Shown: positions 14,065-21,941 of the stretch, piece by piece
Layout: each line of letters begins with the position of its first letter
Numbering within the stretch: the first letter of the stretch is position 1
Assembly (NCBI GenBank): GCA_964568805.1
Contig: CAZMRW010000073.1
Location: forward strand, 1 to 22,786
Origin: CAZMRW01 sp964568805
Lineage (GTDB): Bacteria > Pseudomonadota > Gammaproteobacteria > Methylococcales > Methylomonadaceae
DNA length: 22,786 nucleotides
Reading direction: 5' to 3'
Translations under genes and position numbers: made by a program
The notes under the pieces: model-generated
Database searches by the model: none
Seen by the model: the letters and a program-made list of their open reading frames with translations, nothing else
Told to the model about the DNA's origin: nothing

Positions 14065-14568
14065 TCAATCTATCCTTTTCAGTCCGCTCAAGGGGCACCG
14101 TGCGATCAGATCGGCAATACGGCCTTTGCCGGGCACGACCAGTTCGGGCGCAATCTCATAGAGCGGATATAATACAAAAGCTCTCTCGGCTATTCCTGGA
14201 TGAGGAATCGTTAGTTCAGCTTGTTCAATCTGCTGGTCGCCGTATATCAACAAATCCAGATCCAGCGTTCTTGCGCTCCAGCGCTCTCCCGTCCTGACTC
14301 TGCCATGTTTGAATTCAATTTGTTGTAATGCATGCAGTAAATCGATGGCTGGCAATTCAGTCGCCACCGCCATCACAGCATTGACATAATCAGGCTGGTC
14401 CCTGGGGCCCATCGGCGGGCTCTGATATAAACTGGAAAAGGCAAGCTCTTGCACCCCCTTCAACGCGGCGCAGTCGGTACGCGCCAGTTTGATTTGTGCA
14501 ACAGGGTCCGCCAGATTGCTGCCTAGGCCAATATAGGCGGTTATCGTTCCGTTCACCGAGTCTGTCAT
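14065..14568 (-). CDS. folK: 2-amino-4-hydroxy-6-hydroxymethyldihydropteridine pyrophosphokinase
   Basis: HPPK of 167 aa (E. coli 159 aa), which transfers pyrophosphate from ATP to 6-hydroxymethyl-dihydropterin in folate synthesis. Family signatures are YIGLGSNL at the N-terminus, the SSLYQSPPMGPRDQPDYVNAV pterin-binding region split around PPMG, and RWSARTLDLDLLIYG, which holds the two magnesium-binding aspartates. IPHPGIAERAFVLYPLYEIAP follows. It ends flush against panB. It begins 126 bases after pcnB, and no strong ribosome binding site precedes the ATG. The pcnB-folK-pan order matches E. coli. Confidence 0.97.
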   Translation of the reverse strand: MTDSVNGTITAYIGLGSNLADPVAQIKLARTDCAALKGVQELAFSSLYQSPPMGPRDQPDYVNAVMAVATELPAIDLLHALQQIEFKHGRVRTGERWSARTLDLDLLIYGDQQIEQAELTIPHPGIAERAFVLYPLYEIAPELVVPGKGRIADLIARCPLSGLKRID

Positions 14569-14694
14569 ATCTAATTTGATTTAAATCCTATTTATGCATA
14601 TCGATCGGCTTTATTCGCCATTTTCATAGCGCTTCAAATTTCAAGAAGTTCAGCATTGAAACCCGATGTTGATCACCATCATGTCCGATGAAAG

Positions 14695-16065
14695 TTAACT
14701 TCCCTCTTTTCCTGCTCCTTCACTGGCTTTTCTCGTATAATTCCTTTTTCTTCCCGATCTGTTTCTGCCCAAATTGCGCGACGGTTGTGTCATTTTTCGT
14801 TGTTCGTTCTCGTCAGCTACCTGGAATCTGGCCCACCATGCCGCTATATCCGGATCAGCGCCTCCTGTTTCCGCACGCAGCAAGAAGAAATCATAGGCTG
14901 CTCTGAAACGGGGATGCATTAATAAACGGGCAGGCTTGGAGCCGGTGCGCACGTTAAATTTGGGCTGTAAACTCCACACTTCTCTGATCGCCAGGCTGAT
15001 ATGCCGGGGAAATGCCGTGCTTTTTATCTGCCTCGAAATAACTTCGCTGGCGGCATTCTGAAATGCAATATAGTCAACCGAACCTTGCGACATATTTGCT
15101 CTCGTCTGCGTTTGCACCGGCTCCCACAAAAATGCGGACAACAGAAAATATGCCGTCACGGTTTTGCCTTCGGCTATCCTGTTATCGGAGTTTTCCAATG
15201 CTTTCATCAGCAGCAATTTAGGAAAACCGTTTTCCTCAACCGACAGGCTGCTCTCGGTGTCCGGAAACAGGACCTTAAAGAGTCCGTAATGCCTCAGCAT
15301 TTCAAAGGTTTGCAGACCATGGCCATACAAGAACAGCTTGATAACCTCGTCATAAAGCCGAGCAGCAGGAATGCTGTATAAAAGTTCAGCCGACTCATGA
15401 ATGGTATTTTGACAGCCGGGATCCAGATTGAAACCGAGTTTCACGGCAAAACGCACCGCTCTGAGCATACGCACGGGATCTTCGCGAAAACGCGTTGCCG
15501 GATCCCCGATCAGTTTCAACGTGCCGGTTTTATGGTCAGCCATACCGCCGGTGTAATCCACCACCGAAAAATCCTTGATATTGTAATAAAGCGCATTAAC
15601 AGTAAAATCCCGGCGCCAGACATCCTCTTCAATGGTGCCATAAACGTTATCCGTCAGCAGGCGCCCTTCCTTATCCAAAATCTGTTTATCATTCTGCTCA
15701 TCGCCCATGCCCCGAAAAGTGGCGACTTCGATCACCTCCCTGCCGAAATAAACATGCGCCAGTCGAAACCTGCGACCGATCAAACGGCAATTCCGGAATA
15801 TTTTCCTGATTTGTTCCGGATCGGCATCGGTAACCACATCAAAATCTTTCGGTTCTCGTCCGAGCAACAAATCGCGTACGCAACCGCCGACAAGATAAGC
15901 CTCGAATCCTGATTTTTGCAGCCGGTACAAAACTTTCAACGCATTTTCACTGATCTGGCTGCGCGAAATACAATGTTCGGAACGCAGATAAATTTTTCGT
16001 TCCGGCACCTCGGCCTCCGTTTTATTGACGGCTGTTTTAAAAAGATTTTTTAAAAAGTTTAAAAT
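14695..16065 (-). CDS. pcnB: Poly(A) polymerase I
   Basis: RNA polyadenylation enzyme of the tRNA-nucleotidyltransferase superfamily, which tags RNAs for decay. The head holds GGCVRDLLLG and the catalytic DFDVVTDADP, then RRFRLAHV, EEDVWRRDFTVNALYY, and REDPVRMLRAVRFA. The neck and body end in HPRFRAAYDFFLLRAE, followed by a basic tail of about 35 residues as in E. coli PcnB. The start is uncertain. The frame is open to an ATG at 16182 (495 aa), but the extra residues look non-coding. An AUU at 16065, nine bases after GGGG, gives 456 aa and matches the E. coli N-terminus, which itself starts at AUU. A GTG at 16008 with GGAGG five bases upstream is the other option (437 aa). folK follows 126 bases downstream. 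Confidence 0.95.
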   Translation of the reverse strand: MLNFLKNLFKTAVNKTEAEVPERKIYLRSEHCISRSQISENALKVLYRLQKSGFEAYLVGGCVRDLLLGREPKDFDVVTDADPEQIRKIFRNCRLIGRRFRLAHVYFGREVIEVATFRGMGDEQNDKQILDKEGRLLTDNVYGTIEEDVWRRDFTVNALYYNIKDFSVVDYTGGMADHKTGTLKLIGDPATRFREDPVRMLRAVRFAVKLGFNLDPGCQNTIHESAELLYSIPAARLYDEVIKLFLYGHGLQTFEMLRHYGLFKVLFPDTESSLSVEENGFPKLLLMKALENSDNRIAEGKTVTAYFLLSAFLWEPVQTQTRANMSQGSVDYIAFQNAASEVISRQIKSTAFPRHISLAIREVWSLQPKFNVRTGSKPARLLMHPRFRAAYDFFLLRAETGGADPDIAAWWARFQVADENEQRKMTQPSRNLGRNRSGRKRNYTRKASEGAGKEGS

Positions 16066-16195
16066 GACCTTAATCCCCAGATTATATTTATGGTAGTAAT
16101 CATAACATTTCGAGTAATGTAGCCCAATCGCCATGATTCTTTTACATTCACTCACTGTATATAGTAAAATTGATTCCTGCATTTATACAAGTAAT

Positions 16196-16271
16196 CCTGA
16201 TCGAATAACCCATTTAACCAGATAAAAGATCAGGCGCCTTTTTTATTCACCTGCACGTATGATGTACGTGC
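16196..16271. promoter_or_regulatory. Hairpins in the divergent region between pcnB and the small membrane protein
   Basis: CCTGATC (16196-16202) and GATCAGG (16228-16234) can pair across a 25-base loop, followed by a T-run at 16239-16244 on the plus strand. Shortly after, GCACGTA-TGATG-TACGTGC (16253-16271) is a perfect 7-bp hairpin. It lies in the presumed 5' leader of the small membrane protein and covers two upstream in-frame ATGs, which argues for the later start at 16286. Confidence 0.4.
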
Positions 16272-16285
16272 GAGACGGGATTGTT

Positions 16286-16465
16286 ATGTACAAAAAAATT
16301 ATCAACGGCTTTATCGATCACCCCATTGTAACCAGCATTTTTGTTGTCGATTTTATGATTCTCCTCTTTCATCGTCCGCCTTTCCTATTCTCCTTGATGA
16401 TGCTCGGAGGACTCGCAGTATGCTGCATGTATCTCGGACAAAAAGTAGCCGTTTTCAAAGAATAA
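16286..16465 (+). CDS. Hypothetical small membrane protein
   Basis: A 59-aa product with two hydrophobic stretches (about 13-29 and 32-54) and positively charged ends, MYKKI at the start and KVAVFKE at the finish, so it is probably a two-helix inner-membrane protein. I do not recognise a family. The start at 16286 has GGGA five bases upstream; ATGs at 16259 and 16262 lie in a hairpin. The next reading frame opens directly after its stop and leads into the RDD protein, so the two may be co-transcribed. Confidence is limited by size and lack of a known relative. Confidence 0.45.
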   Translation: MYKKIINGFIDHPIVTSIFVVDFMILLFHRPPFLFSLMMLGGLAVCCMYLGQKVAVFKE

Positions 16466-16516
16466 TTGTCACGTCTGAAAAATAATTTCATAAAATCAGG
16501 CGGCGAATCCTGTTCG

Positions 16517-16933
16517 ATGCCTGGTTTTTTTCGTCGGTTGGCGGCGATTATCTACGATTTTTTTCTGTTATTCGCGCTGTTATTTGTCGCGACATATCTT
16601 CTGCTTCCTTTCAACTCCGGCGCGGCGTTCACATCGAAGCAATTTGTCTATCCCCTTTATCTGCTGATAGTCTCTTTTTTCTTTTACGCCTGGTTCTGGA
16701 CACATGGCGGCCAAACGTTGGGCATGCGCGCCTGGAAAATAAAAGTTTTGACATTCAACCGGAACCCAATCACCTGGTCTCAGGCCTTGACCCGCTTTAT
16801 CGCCGCTATCGGCTCCCTTGGACTGGGCGGACTGGGCTTCTTTTGGATACTGATTGATAAAAACCGGCTCGGCTGGCATGATTATCTCTCCCGCACAGCC
16901 TTATTTTTTGACGCTGAAGCGCTTGATGACTGA
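16517..16933 (+). CDS. RDD-family membrane protein
   Basis: RDD-domain integral membrane protein of 138 aa. The family is named for conserved Arg and Asp residues: here R6/R7 in FFRRLAAIIYDFFLL opens the first helix and D14 follows. Three hydrophobic helices lie at about 8-30, 43-60 and 92-112. The motif GGQTLGMRAWKIKVL between helices two and three is typical, and DKNRLGWHDYLSRT near the end matches the family. The frame is open to a TTG at 16466, directly after the small membrane protein's stop, but the family's usual N-terminus begins at the ATG at 16517, although its ribosome binding site (AGGCGG) is 13 bases away. Function is unknown; some relatives are linked to ion or small-solute transport. 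Confidence 0.88.
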   Translation: MPGFFRRLAAIIYDFFLLFALLFVATYLLLPFNSGAAFTSKQFVYPLYLLIVSFFFYAWFWTHGGQTLGMRAWKIKVLTFNRNPITWSQALTRFIAAIGSLGLGGLGFFWILIDKNRLGWHDYLSRTALFFDAEALDD

Positions 16934-17091
16934 ACACCCGCTCAATATCGTGTCCCGTCATGGTATCATAAGAATTGAGGCATGCGCTTAAGTTAATTAT
17001 CCATAACAGCCTGTAGTTCCCCGGAGATTACCAAGACGCTGTCCGGCTTTTCGCCAGACGCCCCGCTACGAGTTTTTTATCAGGACCATCC
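16934..17091. other. Upstream region of prlC
   Basis: This 158-base gap must hold the prlC-ubiD promoter if the two are not read from the RDD gene. A TTGAGG near 16975 has a poor -10 (TATCCA) 17 bases on. An imperfect GC-rich stem (GTC-GGC / GCC-GAC with one mismatch) near 17040-17065 is followed some ten bases later by a six-base T-run, loosely like an attenuator. Nothing here is decisive. Confidence 0.3.
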
Positions 17092-19182
17092 ATGACAAAT
17101 CCCTTATTAACTGATACCCCTTTACCCTTATTTTCTCAAATCAAACCGGAACACATTGAACCGGCGATAGATCAACTCCTGTCCGAAGCCCGTTCCGTTG
17201 TGGAACAGCAACTTAAGTCAACCGATCACTATACCTGGAAAAACCTGATCGAACCGATAGAGATTATCGAAGACAAGCTCAATAAAGCCTGGTCGCCGGT
17301 CAGTCATATGAATTCCGTCGTCAACAGCGATGAACTACGAACGGCCTATAACGCCTGCCTGCCGAAACTCAGCGCCTACTCGACCGAAATGGGGCAAAAC
17401 GAGGACTTGTTCAAAGCCTACCGGTTTATTGCCGACGGCGATGAATACCCGACTCTGGACACGGCCCAGCAAAAAATAATCCAGAATGCTCTAAGGGACT
17501 TCAGATTATCGGGTATCGATCTGGATGCCGAGAAAAAACAGCGCTACAAGGAAATCAGCCAGGAATTGTCGAGTCTTGCCAGCAATTATGAAGAAAATGT
17601 CATGGATGCGACCAACGCCTGGACGAAATTGATTACCAATGAGCTCGACCTGACCGGCCTGCCCGAATCGGCGCTGGCGCAAGCCAGACAAACCGCCGAG
17701 ATGAACAACGAAACCGGCTGGATGATCACGCTGCAGTTTCCGTCGTACCATGCCGTCATGACCTATGCCGATAACCGGGAACTGCGCCGGGAACACTATG
17801 AAGCCTACTCGACCCGCGCGTCCGACCAGGGGCCGCATGCCGGCCGCTGGGATAACAGCGAGATCATGGAGAAAATTCTGGCTCTGCGCCATGAAAAAGC
17901 CCGCCTTTTAGGTTTCAACAATTACGCCGAGCTGTCACTGGCCACCAAAATGGCGGAAAAAACCGATGATGTCATGCATTTCCTGGAAGATCTGGCCGAC
18001 AAATCCTGGCGTCAGGCGCGCAGGGATCTGGCGGAACTGCGTGAATTCGCGCGCACCCACTACGGCGTCAACGATTTGCAGGTGTGGGATATCGGCTACT
18101 ATTCCGAAAAAATGCGCCAGCATAATTACCAGTTGTCGCAGGAAGAAGTGAAAGCCTATTTTCCGGTAACCAGAGTACTGCCTGGCCTGTTCGCCGTTGT
18201 CGATAAACTTTACGGACTGAGCATCACCGAACAATTCGACTTCGACAGCTGGCATCCCGATGTGCGCTTTTTCGAGATCACCGATAACAACGGCGACATC
18301 CGAGGACGGTTTTACATCGACCTTTACGCGCGCCCGAAAAAACGCGGCGGCGCCTGGATGGACGACTGCGTCAGCCGGAAAAAAATCGATGGCGACATTC
18401 AGACGCCGGTCGCGTACCTGACTTGCAATTTTACGCCACCGACCACCAGGGAAGGTGGAAGTGCGGCAACGGGTCGGGAATCCGTGCCGCCGATGGGCAA
18501 CGATCCGGCGCTCCTAACCCATGACGAGGTCACCACGCTGTTTCACGAATTCGGCCACGGCCTGCATCACATGCTGACTAGGGTCGATCATCTCGGCGTT
18601 TCCGGCATCCACGGCGTCGAATGGGACGCCGTCGAACTCCCCAGTCAGTTCATGGAAAACTGGTGCTGGGAAAAAGAAGCCCTGGCGCTGATGTCGGGTC
18701 ATTATCAGACCGGCGAAGTGCTGCCCGATGCGTTATTCGACAAGATGCTGGCGGCCAAAAACTTTCAGGCCGGCATGATCATGGTCAGGCAACTGGAATT
18801 CAGTCTGTTCGATTTCCGCATCCACCGCGACTACGACCCGGCCAGGGGCGGGCGCATCTACGAAACCCTGAATCAGGTCAGAGAACAGGTCGCCGTGGTG
18901 CAGCCGCCGGATTTCAACCGCTTTGCGCACGGTTTTTCTCATATTTTTGCCGGCGGCTATGCGGCAGGCTATTACAGCTACAAATGGGCGGAGGTTTTAT
19001 CCAGCGATGCGTTTTCGTTGTTTGAAGAAAAAGGCATCTTCGATCCGGAAACGGGCAAGGCCTTTTTGATCAACATCCTGGAAAAAGGCGGCAGTGAGGA
19101 CGCGATGGATTTGTTCGTCAAGTTCCGGGGACGAAAACCCACTATTGACGCCTTACTCAGGCATAATGGAATTGCGGCATGA
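17092..19182 (+). CDS. prlC: Oligopeptidase A (M3 zinc metallopeptidase)
   Basis: Cytoplasmic zinc endopeptidase of 696 aa (E. coli PrlC is 680 aa) that degrades short peptides, including cleaved signal peptides. The N-terminus (MTNPLLTDTPLPLFSQI) and the whole length align with E. coli. The zinc site is H485-E486-F487-G488-H489 with third ligand E515 in WDAVELPSQF. The substrate-binding FSHIFAGGYAAGYYSYKWAE segment is intact. A stretch of about 17 residues (451-468) has no counterpart in E. coli, inserted between the conserved TCNF and LLTHDEV segments before the zinc site. AGGA lies six bases before the ATG. The stop codon overlaps the ubiD start by four bases. Confidence 0.98.
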   Translation: MTNPLLTDTPLPLFSQIKPEHIEPAIDQLLSEARSVVEQQLKSTDHYTWKNLIEPIEIIEDKLNKAWSPVSHMNSVVNSDELRTAYNACLPKLSAYSTEMGQNEDLFKAYRFIADGDEYPTLDTAQQKIIQNALRDFRLSGIDLDAEKKQRYKEISQELSSLASNYEENVMDATNAWTKLITNELDLTGLPESALAQARQTAEMNNETGWMITLQFPSYHAVMTYADNRELRREHYEAYSTRASDQGPHAGRWDNSEIMEKILALRHEKARLLGFNNYAELSLATKMAEKTDDVMHFLEDLADKSWRQARRDLAELREFARTHYGVNDLQVWDIGYYSEKMRQHNYQLSQEEVKAYFPVTRVLPGLFAVVDKLYGLSITEQFDFDSWHPDVRFFEITDNNGDIRGRFYIDLYARPKKRGGAWMDDCVSRKKIDGDIQTPVAYLTCNFTPPTTREGGSAATGRESVPPMGNDPALLTHDEVTTLFHEFGHGLHHMLTRVDHLGVSGIHGVEWDAVELPSQFMENWCWEKEALALMSGHYQTGEVLPDALFDKMLAAKNFQAGMIMVRQLEFSLFDFRIHRDYDPARGGRIYETLNQVREQVAVVQPPDFNRFAHGFSHIFAGGYAAGYYSYKWAEVLSSDAFSLFEEKGIFDPETGKAFLINILEKGGSEDAMDLFVKFRGRKPTIDALLRHNGIAA

Positions 19183-20642
19183 AGTATAAAGATTTGCGTG
19201 ACTTCATCGCGCAACTGGAAAAACAGGGCGAACTCAAACGCGTCACTGTTTCTGTCGACCCGCATCTGGAAATGACCGAAATCTGCGACCGCACCCTGAA
19301 ACAGGGTGGTCCGGCCCTGCTATTCGAGAATCCGGCCGGCTCGACAATTCCGGTGCTGGGCAACCTGTTCGGCACCGCGCACCGGGTTGCGATGGGCATG
19401 GGCGCCGAATCGGTCGACGAGTTGCGTGGCATCGGCGAATTACTGGCCTACCTGAAGGAACCCGAGCCTCCCAAAGGCATGAAGGACGCTTTCGACAAGT
19501 TTCCGATGTTCAAGCAGGTGCTAAACATGGCGCCGAAACTGATCAAGGAACCCGCCTGTCAGGAAAACATCCTCGAAGGAGACGACATCGATTTAGGCAA
19601 CTACCCGATCCAGACCTGCTGGCCGGACGATGCCGGACCGTTGATTACCTGGCCGCTGGTCATTACCAAAGGTCCTTATAAAGACCGTCAGAACCTCGGC
19701 ATCTATAGACAGCAGGTCATCGGCAAGAACAAGGTCATCATGCGCTGGCTGGCCCATCGCGGCGGCGCACTGGATTTCAGGGAATGGCAGAAAGCCTACC
19801 CCGGCACGCCCTTTCCTATCGCCGTGGCGTTGGGCGCAGACCCTGCAACGATACTCGGCGCGGTGACGCCGGTGCCCGACTCCCTGTCCGAATACGCCTT
19901 CGCGGGACTGCTCCGCGGCAGCAAAACCGAAGTCGCTCAGTGTTTGAGCAACGATACACTGCAGGTCCCGGCCAGCGCCGAGATTGTGCTCGAAGGTTTT
20001 ATCTATCCCGGCGAAACCGCGCCGGAGGGCCCGTTCGGCGACCATACCGGCTATTACAACGAAGTCGATGAATTCCCGGTGTTCACGATCGAACGCATCA
20101 GCCAGCGGCATAACCCGATCTATCACAGCACCTACACCGGCCGACCACCCGACGAACCGGCAATCCTCGGCGTCGCCCTGAACGAAGTGTTCGTGCCGAT
20201 CCTGCAAAAACAGTTTCCGGAAATCGTCGATTTCTATCTGCCTCCCGAAGGCTGCTCCTACCGCATGGCCGTGATCAGCATGAAAAAGCAGTACGCCGGC
20301 CACGCCAAACGCGTCATGTTCGGCACCTGGTCGTTCCTGCGTCAATTCATGTACACCAAATTCGTCATCGTCGTCGACGACGATGTCAATGTCCGCAACT
20401 GGCAGGATGTGATCTGGGCCATCACCACGCGCATGGACCCGGCCCGGGACTTGACGATACTCGAAAACACCCCGATCGATTACCTCGATTTTGCCTCGCC
20501 GGTGTCAGGACTGGGCTCCAAGGTCGGCTTCGACGCCACCAACAAATGGCCCGGCGAAACCAGCCGCGAATGGGGCCGGCCGATTGCAATGTCAGAAGAG
20601 GTGGTCAAAAAAGTCGATGAGATGTGGGATAGTTTATTTTAA
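19179..20642 (+). CDS. ubiD: 4-hydroxy-3-polyprenylbenzoate decarboxylase UbiD
   Basis: Decarboxylase of 487 aa (E. coli 497 aa) that removes the carboxyl group from 3-polyprenyl-4-hydroxybenzoate in ubiquinone synthesis, using prenylated FMN supplied by UbiX. The protein aligns with E. coli UbiD almost end to end: MKYKDLRDFIAQLEKQGELK at the start, LITWPLVITKGP, RQNLGIYRQQVIGKN, MRWLAHRGGALD, GETAPEGPFGDHTGYYNE, YTGRPPDEPA and DATNKWPGET near the end. It is soluble or membrane-associated. ATGA overlap with prlC suggests coupled translation. No ubiX is in the window. Confidence 0.98.
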   Translation: MKYKDLRDFIAQLEKQGELKRVTVSVDPHLEMTEICDRTLKQGGPALLFENPAGSTIPVLGNLFGTAHRVAMGMGAESVDELRGIGELLAYLKEPEPPKGMKDAFDKFPMFKQVLNMAPKLIKEPACQENILEGDDIDLGNYPIQTCWPDDAGPLITWPLVITKGPYKDRQNLGIYRQQVIGKNKVIMRWLAHRGGALDFREWQKAYPGTPFPIAVALGADPATILGAVTPVPDSLSEYAFAGLLRGSKTEVAQCLSNDTLQVPASAEIVLEGFIYPGETAPEGPFGDHTGYYNEVDEFPVFTIERISQRHNPIYHSTYTGRPPDEPAILGVALNEVFVPILQKQFPEIVDFYLPPEGCSYRMAVISMKKQYAGHAKRVMFGTWSFLRQFMYTKFVIVVDDDVNVRNWQDVIWAITTRMDPARDLTILENTPIDYLDFASPVSGLGSKVGFDATNKWPGETSREWGRPIAMSEEVVKKVDEMWDSLF

Positions 20643-20726
20643 TGATGTGTACCAGAGCTACAAAATGATGATGTCCCGTCTTGTTTGCCGCTGATTGTTC
20701 ACGTTTAACGGATATAGGAGGATAAA

Positions 20727-21104
20727 ATGAACAAAACCATCAAACGTTTTGATCCTGGCAAGGAATTCTATACTCCCGAGCAGTGTTTCATCATCGAGTT
20801 ATCCAATACGCAGGACGATCCTGAGGTATCGATCGCACGGGCGCGCGTTGCACCTGGAATCACGACGCGCTGGCACCGCGTTAAGCAGACCATGGAGCGC
20901 TATTTCATCCTATCGGGTAAAGGTCTTGTAGAGGTCGGCGACCTGTCCCCTCAAATCGTGGAAACCGGCGATGTCGTACTGATTCCCCCGTCCTGCCGCC
21001 AACGGATCACCAATACAGGTCACGAGGATCTTGTTTTTCTCGCAATTTGCAGTCCCCGCTTCACCAACGAAGCCTATGAAGACATCGATGCCGATGCATC
21101 ATAA
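20727..21104 (+). CDS. Single-domain cupin protein
   Basis: Small cupin of 125 aa with one beta-barrel domain (about 38-110). Cupin motif 1 reads PGITTRWHRVKQTMERYFIL...GKG: one His and the Glu remain, but the usual HxH pair is reduced to a single His. Motif 2, GDVVLIPPSCRQRITNTG, has Arg where the metal-binding His normally sits. Metal binding is therefore doubtful and the role may be sugar or small-ligand binding. An excellent AGGAGG lies five bases before the ATG. It sits 84 bases after ubiD and may be read with it or from its own promoter. No specific function can be assigned. Confidence 0.86.
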   Translation: MNKTIKRFDPGKEFYTPEQCFIIELSNTQDDPEVSIARARVAPGITTRWHRVKQTMERYFILSGKGLVEVGDLSPQIVETGDVVLIPPSCRQRITNTGHEDLVFLAICSPRFTNEAYEDIDADAS

Positions 21105-21130
21105 ACCTTGTAGTTCCGGGAGTGATACGA

Positions 21131-21361
21131 ATGGCACAAGCTTGTTTACAAGAAGCACCGGTTGGGAAAAATATCGAGCGCATGGCCGAGTCTTTCGTTA
21201 TAAAAAACCTTCATGGCTTTTTATCCCTCTTCTCCCTAGCTACGAAAAAAGCCTATGCGCCCCTCAGCGGGCTGGATTATGCGAAGAGACAAGGGCGAAA
21301 AAACTTTCACCCTGTCAAAGTTGCCGGATTTACAGCGATTTATACAGCTCTAATCCCTTAG
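21131..21361 (+). CDS. Possible 76-aa small ORF after the cupin gene
   Basis: A 76-codon ORF whose ATG has GGGAG eight bases upstream. The product is basic, with a hydrophobic stretch near FLSLFSLA, and matches no family I know. It runs 32 bases into the 3' end of the convergent exported helical protein, which counts against it. Without it, 21105-21329 holds no gene; an imperfect stem (GGGCGAAA / TTTCACCC) near 21291-21312 may be part of a terminator. Confidence 0.2.
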   Translation: MAQACLQEAPVGKNIERMAESFVIKNLHGFLSLFSLATKKAYAPLSGLDYAKRQGRKNFHPVKVAGFTAIYTALIP

Positions 21362-21680
21362 TTAATAAGGCTACTGATTTTTCGACTTCGCCCTGATTGG
21401 ATTGTATTTGTCCTTGAATGACGCTGGCGTTGGCCTGTTCCACGATGGCTGCATTGCCTGTAATTTGCGTTGAAGACGCGCGCGCCGCTTTTAAATGGAT
21501 ATTGGCGGCGGCAAAATCGCTTTTGTTGACTTCGGTTAAAGCCTGTTCAACATGCGCGATAGTCTGATTGAGGCTGGACGCCGAACTGTCAGTCGCTGAT
21601 TCGGCGAAGACTGCCGGGTTGATTGCGCCTAAAGAAAGCGCCATAAAGAAGGTTAGCGCTGTTTTTTTGATGATATTCAT
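21330..21680 (-). CDS. Small exported helical protein, function unknown
   Basis: Precursor of 116 aa with a clear Sec signal peptide (MNIIKKTALTFFMALSLG..., cleavage probably after VFA at 26) and a mature part of about 90 residues. The mature part is predicted almost all helical, rich in Ala, Gln, Ser and Asn, with no Cys and only two His. The pattern HVEQALTEVNKSDFAAANIHLKAAR suggests a helical hairpin or bundle, loosely like the small metal-binding periplasmic proteins of nitrifiers and methanotrophs but without their many histidines. The longer frame to 21779 is rejected because the ATG at 21680 has AAGGA five bases upstream and starts the signal peptide. A perfect 9-bp hairpin lies 17 bases before the start. 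Confidence 0.78.
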   Translation of the reverse strand: MNIIKKTALTFFMALSLGAINPAVFAESATDSSASSLNQTIAHVEQALTEVNKSDFAAANIHLKAARASSTQITGNAAIVEQANASVIQGQIQSNQGEVEKSVALLTKGLELYKSL

Positions 21681-21696
21681 AAAGTTCCTTGGTAGG

Positions 21697-21719
21697 ATTA
21701 CCGGATAAAGTCCGGTAAT
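21697..21719 (-). promoter_or_regulatory. Perfect hairpin in the 5' leader of the small exported protein
   Basis: ATTACCGGA (21697-21705) and TCCGGTAAT (21711-21719) form a 9-bp perfect stem with a five-base loop. It ends 17 bases before the ATG at 21680 and just before the ribosome binding site. A possible promoter on the minus strand (TTGGAA, 17 bases, TATTTA) would place the transcript start in or near the hairpin. It may stabilise the mRNA or be a regulator site. Confidence 0.5.
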
Positions 21720-21941
21720 AAATACTTGAAAAGCCGATGCCTTCCAATCTCCATCATACAGGATTAATAGAAGTCTCATACGACTTTTAAGTTTCGATCA
21801 GACCATAAGTCGCGATCAGAAGCACGCACGACATATCAAATTGCCTTTTTGCCACCATTGCGGCGCAATACGCTGTCGTTGGTGAGCCTTACAAAACACA
21901 AATCCACATAATTTTTGACTATTATTAAACGGACGGCAAAA
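21720..21941. other. Divergent intergenic region between the exported protein and the dipeptidase
   Basis: This region holds the promoters of both divergent genes. TTGCG-G-CGCAA at 21859-21869 is a short perfect palindrome. A CATAAT near 21906 could be the -10 of the dipeptidase gene, but its -35 is poor. No ORF or RNA gene is supportable. Confidence 0.3.

Noticed and set aside
21031..21396. 121-codon plus-strand frame overlapping the cupin and exported-protein genes
   Set aside because: It starts inside the cupin gene in another frame, is not supported by a ribosome binding site, and runs into the convergent gene.
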